64,000 nt of DNA from Glaciecola sp. XM2 (GCF_018595715.1 NZ_JAHEOJ010000014.1:248001-312000), one strand, 5' to 3'; counted from the first letter of the stretch, positions 28,947 through 38,137 are shown. Numbers and translations are program-made. The notes: generated by a model from the sequence alone, not told the origin.

Positions 28947-29580
28947 ATACCATACCATTGGATTGCAGCATCTTATTATCGAAGTAAACTGCGCCGTTAA
29001 TCCACTGAAGCCTATCTTCACAAAACCACCTTACCACCTCTGGATAGATTTTCCATTCGGTTTTTGCGACCCGTTCAGCCAATTCATTCGGCGTGTCTGC
29101 TTCCCTTATTTTTATTTGCGATTTTAGGACAACAGGACCACCATCAAGTTCAGATGTTACAAAGTGAACACTCGCCCCATGGTTGGTATCGCCACTTTCA
29201 ATGGCTCTTTGATGTGTGTTCAGGCCAGGATATTTGGGGAGGAGTGACGGATGAATGTTGAGCATCTTACCTTCAAATTGTGCAACGAAGTCAGTAGTCA
29301 GAATCCGCATAAAGCCAGCGAGCACAATCAGATCCGGCTGTAACTTGGTGATACAAGACGCTAATGCATTATCAAACAGGTGTCGCTCAGCATACTTTGT
29401 GTGGTCTATGCATTGTGTGGCAATGTTACTTTGCTCAGCGCGCACCAACGCATATGCATTGGGGCGATTTGATATTAGCGCCACAACCTCACCATTGATG
29501 TAGTCGTTGCGACACTGGTCAATGATGGCTTGTGCATTTGAGCCATTTCCTGAGACTAAAATGACAATTCTTTTTTTCAT
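28933..29580 (-). CDS. purN: Phosphoribosylglycinamide formyltransferase
   Basis: Formylates GAR using 10-formyl-THF, step 3 of purine synthesis. In 215 residues: ILVSGNGSNAQAI phosphate loop, catalytic Asn and His in LNIHPSLLPKYPGL, and the catalytic Asp in SELDGGPV. Its ATG shares one base with the purM stop (TAATG), so the pair is translationally coupled. Confidence 0.97.
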   Translation of the reverse strand: MKKRIVILVSGNGSNAQAIIDQCRNDYINGEVVALISNRPNAYALVRAEQSNIATQCIDHTKYAERHLFDNALASCITKLQPDLIVLAGFMRILTTDFVAQFEGKMLNIHPSLLPKYPGLNTHQRAIESGDTNHGASVHFVTSELDGGPVVLKSQIKIREADTPNELAERVAKTEWKIYPEVVRWFCEDRLQWINGAVYFDNKMLQSNGMVYDEI

Positions 29581-30620
29581 TAGTTGTTGATAATGACAGA
29601 GCGTTGCTCGGTATTCTCGCTTACCTCACCGATAACCCAGGCTTTTTCACCTAGTTTATTGAGTGTATCTACACAGTCGTTAGCCACATCAGCATCTACC
29701 ACTAACATAAGGCCAACGCCGCAGTTGAAGGTTCGATACATTTCGTCGGTTTCAACATTACCTTTTTCTTGAAGGTAGGAAAATATTGCTGGCCACTGCC
29801 AAGTCGTTGCATCTATGGTTGCAGTTAAATGATCAGGCAATACGCGAGGGATGTTTTCCCAAAAACCGCCGCCGGTAATGTGTGATATAGCGTTAACTTT
29901 ATGCGTTTCGAGTAATTTTAAAACAGACTTGACGTAAATGCGGGTAGGCTCAAGCAGCAACGATTGTACGGTTTTACCTGCAAGCTCTGCTTGTAAGTCG
30001 ATTTGCGCGACTTCGATGATTTTTCGAATAAGTGAATAACCATTTGAGTGTGGACCCGATGATGCAAGGGCAATAATTTTATTGCCAGCAGCAACGTTAG
30101 TCCCATCAATCACTTCCTGGGCTTCAACTACTCCGACGCAAAATCCGGCAACATCGTAATCTTCCCCGTGATACATCCCCGGCATTTCTGCCGTTTCACC
30201 ACCGATGAGTGCGCAACCCGCAAGCTCACATCCAGCGCCAATGCCGCTTATTACGTCGGCAGCGGTGTCAACATCAAGTTTGCCTGTTGCGTAGTAATCT
30301 AAGAAAAACAAGGGTTCAGCGCCTTGTACAATTAAGTCGTTTACACACATTGCGACCAAATCAATACCAATGCCGGTATGCATGCCGCTATCCATCGCTA
30401 AACGTAATTTTGTACCAACACCGTCGGTACCTGACACTAATAATGGTTGTTTGTATTTTGTGGGAATAGAACAAAGCGCACCAAAACCGCCTAATCCACC
30501 TTTAACTTCCTTTCTAGTCGTGCGTTTGCTGACTGATTTGATTCTGTCGACTAGACGATTACCCGCATCAATGTCTACGCCGGCATCTTTATAACTTAAA
30601 GGGGTTTGCTTATCTGCCAC
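29580..30620 (-). CDS. purM: Phosphoribosylaminoimidazole (AIR) synthetase
   Basis: ATP-dependent ring closure of FGAM to AIR, step 5 of purine synthesis. The 346 residues match the family: [15 protein letters not shown] at the N-terminus, [34 protein letters not shown] and [21 protein letters not shown] ribosome site precedes the ATG. It leads the purM-purN-DUF3108 operon and is divergent from the DUF2066-hda pair across 146 bases. Confidence 0.97.
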   Translation of the reverse strand: MADKQTPLSYKDAGVDIDAGNRLVDRIKSVSKRTTRKEVKGGLGGFGALCSIPTKYKQPLLVSGTDGVGTKLRLAMDSGMHTGIGIDLVAMCVNDLIVQGAEPLFFLDYYATGKLDVDTAADVISGIGAGCELAGCALIGGETAEMPGMYHGEDYDVAGFCVGVVEAQEVIDGTNVAAGNKIIALASSGPHSNGYSLIRKIIEVAQIDLQAELAGKTVQSLLLEPTRIYVKSVLKLLETHKVNAISHITGGGFWENIPRVLPDHLTATIDATTWQWPAIFSYLQEKGNVETDEMYRTFNCGVGLMLVVDADVANDCVDTLNKLGEKAWVIGEVSENTEQRSVIINN

Positions 30621-30670
30621 GAGGGCTCCTTGCTGGTCAGGTTTTTGAAGCTGTGAATGTTACCAGTTAC

Positions 30671-30724
30671 TGCAAAATTTTTGTATTAAAAACTTATCGA
30701 AATTAGAGATGCAAAAATTTTATA
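30671..30724. promoter_or_regulatory. Two AT-rich near-palindromes between purM and DUF2066-hda
   Basis: TGCAAAATTTTTGTA (30671-30685) and TGCAAAAATTTTATA (30710-30724) are close copies of a TGCAAAAATTTTGCA palindrome, 39 bases apart in the divergent promoter gap. They resemble a PurR site without its central CG. Whether PurR or another factor binds is not known. Confidence 0.3.
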
Positions 30725-30766
30725 AATATCAGACAATAGCGAGCGTTAATAAATGATCCTAAGGTT

Positions 30767-31954
30767 GTGGTGAAAACTTACTTCTTCGTATTATTGCTTG
30801 TCTTGTCACTTAGTCATGGGGCATTTGCATCAAAAGTCGACTCGATTAATATCGGGAGAGTTGCTGTGGATAATCAGTCCTTATCCACGCAAACCGCCGC
30901 TGGGCGAGAAGCTTTGCGCCAAGTATTTGTGAAAATGAGTGGTAGCAAAGACACGCTCAGTCATCCGGGTATAAGGCGCTCGGTGAGCAATTATGAGGAT
31001 TACTTAGTTTCCAGCACATTTCTTCAAGAAGGTGACCAGCTGTGGTTACAGGCAACCTTTAACGAGCAACTCATCGAAAGGGAACTGCGCAGTGCCGGGC
31101 AGCCTATCTGGGCAAACCTGCGGCCAGATGCAAGTATGTGGATTGCCATTGAAACGGATACGGCAGCTATAGAATGGCTTCATCAGAACAATGCGCAAGG
31201 CTTTGACCGTCAACTTGCCCACGCAGCGTTTGAACGAGGGGTCAATGTTGTTTTACCGCTGGGCGATTTAAGCGACTCAATGGCGGTAACAGCCTTTGAC
31301 GTATGGACGCAAAACATCAGTAAACTGAGCATGCAAACACCACGTTACGAGACGGATTTTTTTATTAATGTCTCGGTGCAGCGCATTTCTGCAGATACGC
31401 GATTGCGGTTGGCTGAGCAACAGGCATTTATTGAACAACAAAAAGCGCTCGATGATCTGTTTAATGCAGTGGCGGTTGATGAGCAAACCAGTAAGGTTGA
31501 GGCGCTACTTATGCCAAGTGATAGCGATCAGTTGCAAGTGGATTGGGTAATAAGCGGCGATAACACTATCGATATTGGTAAATCGTACATTGAGGATGCA
31601 TCGCAGATTGCTCAAGTGGTCATAGACGTCTTTGCCGATAAACTCGCGCAGCAATATGCAACAGGCGGTGGTCTTTTGGCGCAGAACTTGGCCAGCAATA
31701 ATACGATTGTAGTATCAAACATACGCTCGTTAACCGACTATCACAAAGCGCAAACCTTAATCGCCGCTATTCCTCAAGTTAACACCTTAAACCTGCGAAG
31801 AATCGAAGGGGAAAGGGCGTTTTTTGACGTGACCTTATCTGGTGAAATTGCTGAATTCGTTTCATTGATTACCCTAGACCCGCGCATGTCTCGCTTAGCG
31901 GAGCAGCAGAGCGAACAGTCCCTAGACGCAATTCAGTTAGTGTGGGAGCTTTAG
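30767..31954 (+). CDS. DUF2066 exported protein
   Basis: A 395-residue protein of unknown function with a signal peptide (MVKTYFFVLLLVLSLSHGAFA). The conserved DUF2066 start follows: IGRVAVDNQSLSTQTAAGREALRQVFVKMSG. Two tandem GTG codons (30767 and 30770) can start it; the second is better spaced from AAGG. It is followed directly by hda, a pairing known in other gammaproteobacteria. A pair of DnaA boxes lies in its first 45 codons. Confidence 0.8.
   Translation: MVKTYFFVLLLVLSLSHGAFASKVDSINIGRVAVDNQSLSTQTAAGREALRQVFVKMSGSKDTLSHPGIRRSVSNYEDYLVSSTFLQEGDQLWLQATFNEQLIERELRSAGQPIWANLRPDASMWIAIETDTAAIEWLHQNNAQGFDRQLAHAAFERGVNVVLPLGDLSDSMAVTAFDVWTQNISKLSMQTPRYETDFFINVSVQRISADTRLRLAEQQAFIEQQKALDDLFNAVAVDEQTSKVEALLMPSDSDQLQVDWVISGDNTIDIGKSYIEDASQIAQVVIDVFADKLAQQYATGGGLLAQNLASNNTIVVSNIRSLTDYHKAQTLIAAIPQVNTLNLRRIEGERAFFDVTLSGEIAEFVSLITLDPRMSRLAEQQSEQSLDAIQLVWEL
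30865..30889. promoter_or_regulatory. Inverted pair of DnaA boxes inside the start of the DUF2066-hda operon
   Basis: TGTGGATAA (30865-30873) is a perfect DnaA box TTATCCACA on the minus strand. Seven bases later TTATCCACG (30881-30889) is a second box with one change on the plus strand. Together they make 8-bp inverted arms GTGGATAA/TTATCCAC. They lie within codons 33-41 of DUF2066, about 100 bases into an operon that encodes Hda, the inactivator of DnaA-ATP. Confidence 0.5.
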
Positions 31955-32662
31955 TTGCAGCTTGTTTTACCGGTCTATCAGCAAAGTGAATGGACATTAG
32001 ACAACTTTATCCCTGGTAATAACGAAGCGCTGCTTTCTCAGTTGCGCGCGTTGTTGTGTGCTAAACAGTCCAGCGCCGTACGTCCAATAATGCTTCTTCA
32101 AGGCGCTCAGGGCACTGGCAAAACCCATTTATTGTTGGCAACCACGCATCAAGCGCAAGTACTCGGATTGACTCAGCAATATCTAGATATGAACGTTTTG
32201 GTCAACATGCCAACGGAAATCGTTGCTAGCATGGGTCAATTAGACGTGCTGGCGATAGATAATATCCATGCAATCGCAGGGAATAGCGCATGGCAGGAGC
32301 AATTGTTCGACTTGATAAATCAGTTTATTGAGGCAGAAGGGCGTGCATTGGTCATCAGCATAAATCAATCTCCAAAAGAGGTTGGATTTACGCTAGCGGA
32401 TCTGGTTTCTAGATTACTGTGGGGAGTCGTCTTTTCTGTTAAAGAGTTGACGGAGGCAGAAAAAATCCAAGCAGTTGAAATGCACTTGAAGGCGAGAGGC
32501 CTCAACATACATGAAGATGCCATAAGCTATTTGCTTAAACGCGCCGCTCGAGACATGCATGGATTAATGGATATTGTTGAACAGTTGGATAAACGCAGCC
32601 TTGAAAGACAGCGTAAATTGACCATTCCCTTTATCAAATCGGTATTGTCATTACCGGATTAA
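31955..32662 (+). CDS. hda: DnaA regulatory inactivator Hda
   Basis: AAA+ protein that, bound to the DNA-loaded beta clamp, stimulates hydrolysis of DnaA-bound ATP. The start is TTG 31955, directly after the DUF2066 stop and 6 bases after a GGGAG ribosome site. This start gives an N-terminal QLVLPV (2-7), the clamp-binding motif of Hda; no other in-frame start would retain it. Walker A is GAQGTGKTH (50-58), Walker B is LDVLAIDNIH. The 235-residue length fits the family. Confidence 0.93.
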   Translation: MQLVLPVYQQSEWTLDNFIPGNNEALLSQLRALLCAKQSSAVRPIMLLQGAQGTGKTHLLLATTHQAQVLGLTQQYLDMNVLVNMPTEIVASMGQLDVLAIDNIHAIAGNSAWQEQLFDLINQFIEAEGRALVISINQSPKEVGFTLADLVSRLLWGVVFSVKELTEAEKIQAVEMHLKARGLNIHEDAISYLLKRAARDMHGLMDIVEQLDKRSLERQRKLTIPFIKSVLSLPD

Positions 32663-32685
32663 CCCAGCAAGGCGCTATCTAGCGA

Positions 32686-34629
32686 CTAGCGATTGATAAC
32701 AGGTCGACCCGCATGGGGTTGCTGTTGGTCAAGAAGGGCACGTTCTTTTAAGGTCACATCTAAAGAGTAGGGAGTTGCCACCTCTGGACTGCCAGAAAGG
32801 TTGAGGTTACCTATCCATCCAATCGCTGGATTCATGAGTACTGGCGGTGGCAGTTGCGATTGTATTGCCGCGACATTACCGATTTCTGGATACACGTTAG
32901 AAACCGCAAATGCAGTTCTCTCTTGGAGCGACGGCTCGCTGATCCTATTTCTTTGACCCCAAGCAATCACAAAATCATCACCTTCTTGACGGTCAATGAT
33001 CGCCACATCCGCTTGTGCATTTAGCCTATGCAACATGAAAAAACGCTCTGCTAGCGTTGCATAGTCTTCTCGTGTTGTGTAATAAGCGTAGAAAGATGGC
33101 GCGATATCAGGGGTAAAGAAAAGCTCTACATCCTCACTCCCAATGCGGCTTTGCGCAACGGTCGGGGTTTCGCCTCCGAATCTGACTTGAGCCAGCGCAT
33201 GCATCTCGTCTGAGCGCAATGGGTAACGAGTGTCGAGAATATCTGAGTTAGCCCCGTTACGCTGAAAGTATTGCAATGGGGTAAGGTTTCTATCGATATT
33301 TTGCCACGTTGTAGATGGAAAGAAGTCGTTCGCATGGGATAACTCGTGATACATCAACCACGAAATACTCGCTTCAATATCCTCGAAACTGCGGTTTTCT
33401 CGGGCACTTTTTTCATAACGCCCTAAGGCGGGATAATAATATTGGTCGTCTTTTGTGTAACGCCAAAACATCGAAAAGTTCAGGTCACTACCAAAGTCGC
33501 TACGAAAATCTGGCTGGTCGTTTAAGGTATCGCGCTCTTGCGCAGATTCCCAAAAATTGGTGGCGTCTAAATAAATAGCACCGGTTGCAACCCAATAAAA
33601 TGAAGGTTTCACTTCATAAGATATCACTATGGCAGTCACACCTCGCAGGAGCATCAACATATCTGGGCCGGTAATGGAGTTTTGTAAAAACGCTCTAAAG
33701 CGGTCTCCCATCCACGGATGCGACACTAAGGTACGTTCAAGTACATCTTCTATGGTAGGGCGCTCAGTGACAGAACCAATTAAGGGCAGGGTGTTGAAAT
33801 CGCAGGTAGGGCGCTCTGGAATTTTGTTATTGTACACACAGCTCTCTAGCGCGTCTTTCCAAGGGCTTTCAGGAATATATGCCCGCATATCCTCAGGAAT
33901 AATGAAATTATTGCTGTAGAACAAGCCATCAGTATCAAATGCAACGTTATTAACCGTTAAAATGGCATCATCAATAGCGCTTGTGCCGTCGCTAAATGCC
34001 ACTTCAGCGCGCATAACAACAATTTCGTCTTGCTCCACGGCAGGTGCATTAAAAAATACAAACTGGTCTTGATATTGAACGTCTTGTATTTCTGGTCCAG
34101 ATACCTGCTGCCATGTTATTGAGCTTATACTTTTATTCGGGCTAACCTGTGCATGCAGTGATGCTGAACCTAGTTCCGTTACAGCATGATCAACTCTGAT
34201 GTTGACATCAATATCGACGCCACTGCTTACGCTCAAGTCAACGGTTAGCGATTCGCTTTGCCCATTAGATTGGCTAACATTAGCGATAAAGGTATATTCG
34301 CCAGCGGCGCGAACATCAAACCCAATTACTTGTGATTGAGTGGCGAGAATGGTCACCGCAGGACCTGCGGTTTGACGCCAAGACACGGCAAGATCATCAT
34401 CGTTTCCGACTACCGCTAAACCGACGGATTCACCCGTTACTGCGGTTGATTGACCGTATACAACGGAAAAGCTTCCTTCAACAATTGGTCGAGAGTCGCC
34501 TGTACTTGGAGGTACTTCATTGGGTGGGGGAGCTGGCCTGGCAGGGTTTGGGTTAGCGGTATCTGAACCGCCGCCCCCACAGGCAGTAAGCATGAGTAAA
34601 AACGCGAAGACAACGCCTTTTTGCTTCAT
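32686..34629 (-). CDS. Large lipoprotein with HExxH metallopeptidase signature
   Basis: A 647-residue predicted lipoprotein: signal with lipobox LTAC (Cys17), then a Gly/Pro-rich linker (18-45). Two beta-rich, PKD/Ig-like segments follow (about 55-135 and 140-228). The C-terminal domain contains HELSH (His428, Glu429, His432) in WLMYHELSHANDFF, and about 90 residues later REDYATLAE with Glu521 as a possible third zinc ligand, as in gluzincins. Family not recognised. Its ATG overlaps the DUF2069 stop (TAATG), last gene of an arsC-wrbA-DUF2069 operon. Substrate unknown. Confidence 0.7.
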   Translation of the reverse strand: MKQKGVVFAFLLMLTACGGGGSDTANPNPARPAPPPNEVPPSTGDSRPIVEGSFSVVYGQSTAVTGESVGLAVVGNDDDLAVSWRQTAGPAVTILATQSQVIGFDVRAAGEYTFIANVSQSNGQSESLTVDLSVSSGVDIDVNIRVDHAVTELGSASLHAQVSPNKSISSITWQQVSGPEIQDVQYQDQFVFFNAPAVEQDEIVVMRAEVAFSDGTSAIDDAILTVNNVAFDTDGLFYSNNFIIPEDMRAYIPESPWKDALESCVYNNKIPERPTCDFNTLPLIGSVTERPTIEDVLERTLVSHPWMGDRFRAFLQNSITGPDMLMLLRGVTAIVISYEVKPSFYWVATGAIYLDATNFWESAQERDTLNDQPDFRSDFGSDLNFSMFWRYTKDDQYYYPALGRYEKSARENRSFEDIEASISWLMYHELSHANDFFPSTTWQNIDRNLTPLQYFQRNGANSDILDTRYPLRSDEMHALAQVRFGGETPTVAQSRIGSEDVELFFTPDIAPSFYAYYTTREDYATLAERFFMLHRLNAQADVAIIDRQEGDDFVIAWGQRNRISEPSLQERTAFAVSNVYPEIGNVAAIQSQLPPPVLMNPAIGWIGNLNLSGSPEVATPYSLDVTLKERALLDQQQPHAGRPVINR

Positions 34630-35063
34630 TACTTACTCCTTTCAAATCGCTCTTTTTCATCTTGCATGACTTTACTTAATTTTGGCAAGGAAGTACCGAG
34701 TTCTTGCCCTCTTAAACGCGCAAATACACTACACCCGATAAACATTGCACTGGCAAGAAATAATTCGAGTATTGCATGCCATAAATAGTCTGGCTCTGCA
34801 TATATTACGGTTATGCTATGTAGAAAATACCACAAAACAACAAAACATGCCCATGCATGTGTATACGGTTGTGCCTGAATGATACCTTTTAGAGGTAATA
34901 ATAACGGCAGAACGTACACAATTAACACAAAGGCTGCGGAGTATTCGGCACTCGTAGTGAGCAACAAATACCAAATAATCATCCATGCTAACAATGACAG
35001 ATGTGATATTAGCGAAAGATAGCGATATCGCGTAACTTTTGTAGACATTGCTACTTCACTCAT
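34629..35063 (-). CDS. DUF2069 membrane protein
   Basis: A 144-residue protein with four hydrophobic segments (about 15-36, 41-60, 69-88, 93-115), typical of DUF2069. The function is unknown. It lies 11 bases after wrbA and is coupled to the downstream lipoprotein by a one-base overlap. A second in-frame ATG five codons in is an alternative start. Confidence 0.8.
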   Translation of the reverse strand: MSEVAMSTKVTRYRYLSLISHLSLLAWMIIWYLLLTTSAEYSAAFVLIVYVLPLLLPLKGIIQAQPYTHAWACFVVLWYFLHSITVIYAEPDYLWHAILELFLASAMFIGCSVFARLRGQELGTSLPKLSKVMQDEKERFERSK

Positions 35064-35074
35064 TTCTATACCTC

Positions 35075-35653
35075 TTATTTTTGAGCAAACGCGGCTAACC
35101 GCCTGCCCATGGCTACTGCCAGAATATGTTCGTCATCAGACAAGCGTTCAAACCCATCACCTGACACACATGATACGCCATAGGGGGTTCCCCCCGTCTT
35201 TGTTTCATGCAATTTGGCTTCCGAATATGGCAAGCCCAGTATACACATGCCGTGATGAATCAATGGCAACATCATCGATAATAAGGTGCTTTCTTGCCCA
35301 CCATGCATGCTTGACGATGAGGTAAATACACAAGCAGGCTTGTCGACTAAACCGCCCTTCACCCAAACATCGGTAAGTGAATCGATAAAATATTTTAAGG
35401 GAGCTGCCATATTTCCAAAGTGTGTTGGACTGCCCATCGCAAGTCCATCACATTGCATTATGTCTTTCTTTGTAACATACAAGTAGCCGGTGTCTGGAAT
35501 AGGCTCTCGCTGCGTATCGAGGCCATTACTTACCTCAGGCACGCGTCGCAACACCGCTTCGCAACCACTGGCCTCAATACCCTGAGCAATCGCCTCAGCC
35601 AAGGCTTGTGTTGCACCATGACGAGAGTGAAATAGAACTAATAATTTAGCCAT
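35075..35653 (-). CDS. wrbA: WrbA-like NAD(P)H:quinone oxidoreductase
   Basis: FMN-binding flavodoxin-fold protein that reduces quinones by two electrons. From ATG 35653 it is 192 residues and starts MAKLLVLFHSRHGATQALA, with the FMN phosphate loop SRHGAT. GSPTHFGNMAAPLKYFID and SSSSMHGGQEST are the flavin-contacting blocks of the WrbA family. The first 8 bases overlap the arsC stop (ATGGCTAA). A longer frame to 35677 adds eight non-conserved residues. Confidence 0.9.
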   Translation of the reverse strand: MAKLLVLFHSRHGATQALAEAIAQGIEASGCEAVLRRVPEVSNGLDTQREPIPDTGYLYVTKKDIMQCDGLAMGSPTHFGNMAAPLKYFIDSLTDVWVKGGLVDKPACVFTSSSSMHGGQESTLLSMMLPLIHHGMCILGLPYSEAKLHETKTGGTPYGVSCVSGDGFERLSDDEHILAVAMGRRLAAFAQK

Positions 35654-36002
35654 GAAACAGTGCCGCAATGTTATCAAGTGGACGGCCTATGGCCGCACGG
35701 TTTTCGATATACAGAATCGGGCGCTCTAGGAGCTTAGGATATTCAGCAATCGCATTTAAGACTTCATCATCGCTGGCAGTCTTGCTTAAACCAGCCTCCT
35801 TATACTCAGCCTCTTTTGGGCGAATCATGTCGTGCGCAGATGCAATATCTAAGGTTTCAAATAATGCTGCTAGCTGTGGTTTTGTCAGCGGCGCTTTTAA
35901 ATACTCAACGACCTCGAGGTCAACAGCTTGTTGTTTAACATAGTCAAGTGCTTGACGACTTTTTGAACATCGGGGGTTGTGATATAGGGTGGCTTTAGGC
36001 AT
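35646..36002 (-). CDS. ArsC-family reductase (YfgD-like)
   Basis: Glutaredoxin-dependent arsenate-reductase-family protein of 118 residues from ATG 36002 (MPKATLYHNPRCSKSRQALDYV). The nucleophile Cys is in HNPRCSKSR, and the arginine-bearing RPILY segment follows in the C-terminal half. It is closest in style to E. coli YfgD, and bepA and perM, the yfg neighbours of E. coli, are nearby too. No arsB or arsR is present, so a role in arsenic resistance is not supported by context. It leads the arsC-wrbA-DUF2069-lipoprotein operon. Confidence 0.88.
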   Translation of the reverse strand: MPKATLYHNPRCSKSRQALDYVKQQAVDLEVVEYLKAPLTKPQLAALFETLDIASAHDMIRPKEAEYKEAGLSKTASDDEVLNAIAEYPKLLERPILYIENRAAIGRPLDNIAALFHG

Positions 36003-36025
36003 TATTTTATCCTTATAAAATAACC

Positions 36026-36511
36026 ATGAATTTGAGTATGCAAAAAAAGTGGACCATATTAGTAATCGCACCTATCGCCGCGCTAGTCGGCGTAATGTTT
36101 TATGTTTATAACCAAAGTGATTTTACCACTTTAGATGGCGAACAACACAAACATTCTGACTTAAGAGGGCAGTATGTATTGGTCAACTACTTTGCTGAAT
36201 GGTGCGCGCCGTGCCTAAAAGAGGTGCCAGAGCTATCTGAGTTACAGCGCATTAAGCCCGACAACGTCTTGCTATTTGCAATAAGCTACGACGATGTCAC
36301 CGACGATAAATTACGAGAACTTCAAATCAAATACGAGATGGAATTTCCGCTGATTAACACAATCAGTGAGCCGTTTCCGTTTGAGCGCCCGCAATTTTTG
36401 CCTGCCACGTATGTATTAAAGCCAGACGGAACCGTAGCAGGGCAGCTATTTGGCGAGCAAACCGCTGAAAGTCTGCTTAACGTCATTGCCGAAATCGAGG
36501 GAGGCAGTTAG
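36026..36511 (+). CDS. Membrane-anchored TlpA/ResA-like thioredoxin
   Basis: A 161-residue protein with an N-terminal membrane anchor (about 8-26) and a thioredoxin fold with WCAPC active site in YFAEWCAPCLKEVPELSEL, facing the periplasm. A cis-Pro segment (QFLPATYVLKPDG) follows. Likely a thiol reductant for envelope or cytochrome c maturation proteins; the client is unknown. Starts at 36026 or 36038 are both possible, neither with a strong ribosome site. It converges with bepA, sharing 4 bases. Confidence 0.85.
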   Translation: MNLSMQKKWTILVIAPIAALVGVMFYVYNQSDFTTLDGEQHKHSDLRGQYVLVNYFAEWCAPCLKEVPELSELQRIKPDNVLLFAISYDDVTDDKLRELQIKYEMEFPLINTISEPFPFERPQFLPATYVLKPDGTVAGQLFGEQTAESLLNVIAEIEGGS

Positions 36512-37962
36512 AGACTCAACCTTTGAGTATTTGCTTGTGCGGTTCTCAATTGGTCGATACGACCTCTTATCCTTAACTTTTCAAGCGCATCATGCCTAGC
36601 GTAGTTATAAGCGAACTGTAACTCATCGATGGCAAGTGGATACGCTGAAATAAGCGCATAAATTTCGGCTTGCGCCATATGCGCTTCTTTTTTCATTTGC
36701 GACCTTTCATAAGCATTGTTGAGCAGTTGATAAGAAAGAATGTTTTCTGCATCTACCAATAATAAGTCACGTAAAATTTGAATGGCCGGGTCGTAGTTTT
36801 GGGCCTTAATATAACTATTGGCTAAATTCAGTGCCAGTACCTGATTTTGAGGTTTTGATTGCCACAAAGGCTTGAGCAAATTAATGGCTGCTGCAAATTC
36901 GCCTTGTTCCAACAAAATGTCGGTCATCAAATCAAGATAAAACAAATTTTCTGGATCGTTAGCGAGCAGTTCATCCATTACTTTTTGGGCATTTTGATAT
37001 TGCTCGATTTCAAACAAGGTAATCGCTAGTCCATATTGGGCCGCTTTAAGTCGCACCCCGTCAAACTGATTAACTTGCGCCTGAAACACGTTTAAATTGC
37101 GTTGTGGATTGCTCATGTAGCGCGCTTGAATGCGAGCGCGTGCAAGCTGAAAGCTTAAACTGTCGGGGACATTGACCTCACCATATAAACGCGCGCGCGT
37201 AATGGTTTCAGCAACCCGTTCTTGAGGTAATGGGTGAGTTTGCAAAAAGGCTAACTGATTTGAGCGACCACGAGCTTGCTCGGCTAAACGTGAGAAAAAC
37301 CCAGGTGCGCCTTGTGGGTCAAATCCAGCCCGAAATAAAATGTTGATGCCAATATTGTCTGCTTCTTGCTCATTGTTTCTAGTAAAGTTAATACTGGCTT
37401 GTTGGCCTGCTGCAACGGAGGTTTGAAGCGCTGCCATGCCCGCTCTTGGGTCCGCCATGGCAATCAACAAGCTACCAATCATACTTGCAATCTGCAGCGG
37501 TGAAGAGCGTTGCTGTGATTGAATTCTTCGCGCTAGATGTCGTTGGGTCACATGCGCAATTTCGTGAGCTAATACCGATGCTAATTCACTTTCAGTTTCC
37601 GCTTGCGCAATTAATCCTGTATGCACACCAATATGACCGCCGTAAAATGCAAATGCATTGAGTACGGGGTTATTTATCATGAAAAATGTAAATGGAAACT
37701 TGGTATTGTCGGCATGCACAACTAATCGGTTGCCGATATCTTGTAAGTACTCTTGTAGCACTGGGTCTTGGATCAGAGGAGCTTGGCCGCGTAATTGGCG
37801 CATAATCGCATCACCAATCAATTTTTCTTTGTCGATGGTGACCGCGTCCGACGCCACAACCCCAATCTCTGGCAGTTGATTTCTATTGGACTGCGTTTGC
37901 GCAAGCATGGGCATGGCAAGCAGACTTACCAACCCTAGAACCCGAAAATTTAAAAACCCCAT
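36508..37962 (-). CDS. bepA: Beta-barrel assembly-enhancing protease BepA
   Basis: Periplasmic M48 metalloprotease and chaperone that helps LptD assembly and degrades stalled outer-membrane proteins. From ATG 37962 (preceded by AAGG) it has a signal peptide, zinc motif HEIAH (133-137), third ligand in EQEAD (Glu about 200), the LQTHPLPQERV loop whose His regulates activity, and C-terminal TPR repeats (about 300-470). An ATG 21 bases upstream lacks a ribosome site. Confidence 0.95.
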   Translation of the reverse strand: MGFLNFRVLGLVSLLAMPMLAQTQSNRNQLPEIGVVASDAVTIDKEKLIGDAIMRQLRGQAPLIQDPVLQEYLQDIGNRLVVHADNTKFPFTFFMINNPVLNAFAFYGGHIGVHTGLIAQAETESELASVLAHEIAHVTQRHLARRIQSQQRSSPLQIASMIGSLLIAMADPRAGMAALQTSVAAGQQASINFTRNNEQEADNIGINILFRAGFDPQGAPGFFSRLAEQARGRSNQLAFLQTHPLPQERVAETITRARLYGEVNVPDSLSFQLARARIQARYMSNPQRNLNVFQAQVNQFDGVRLKAAQYGLAITLFEIEQYQNAQKVMDELLANDPENLFYLDLMTDILLEQGEFAAAINLLKPLWQSKPQNQVLALNLANSYIKAQNYDPAIQILRDLLLVDAENILSYQLLNNAYERSQMKKEAHMAQAEIYALISAYPLAIDELQFAYNYARHDALEKLRIRGRIDQLRTAQANTQRLSL

Positions 37963-38089
37963 AAAACCTTGTGCTTTGCCCATGTTATTAAAGTTATACT
38001 ACCAATAGACCGTAGCAGGTCATGTTAGTTTCACACACACCTGCTATTATGCTACTTTGCGCTGCTGCGCGCATCGCTACATGTTTAAT

Positions 38090-38118
38090 TTGAACGCATA
38101 CAATAACGTATTTATAAA
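38090..38118 (+). promoter_or_regulatory. Candidate perM promoter
   Basis: TTGAAC (38090-38095), a 17-base spacer and TATAAA (38113-38118) lie 20 bases before the perM start, in the divergent bepA-perM gap. Confidence 0.5.
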
Positions 38119-38137
38119 ATATTGAAAGGATTGCTAC

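Noticed and set aside
35646-36002. Arsenic-resistance locus
   Set aside because: The ArsC-family gene has no arsB, arsR or acr3 nearby and matches the YfgD type in a yfg-like neighbourhood.
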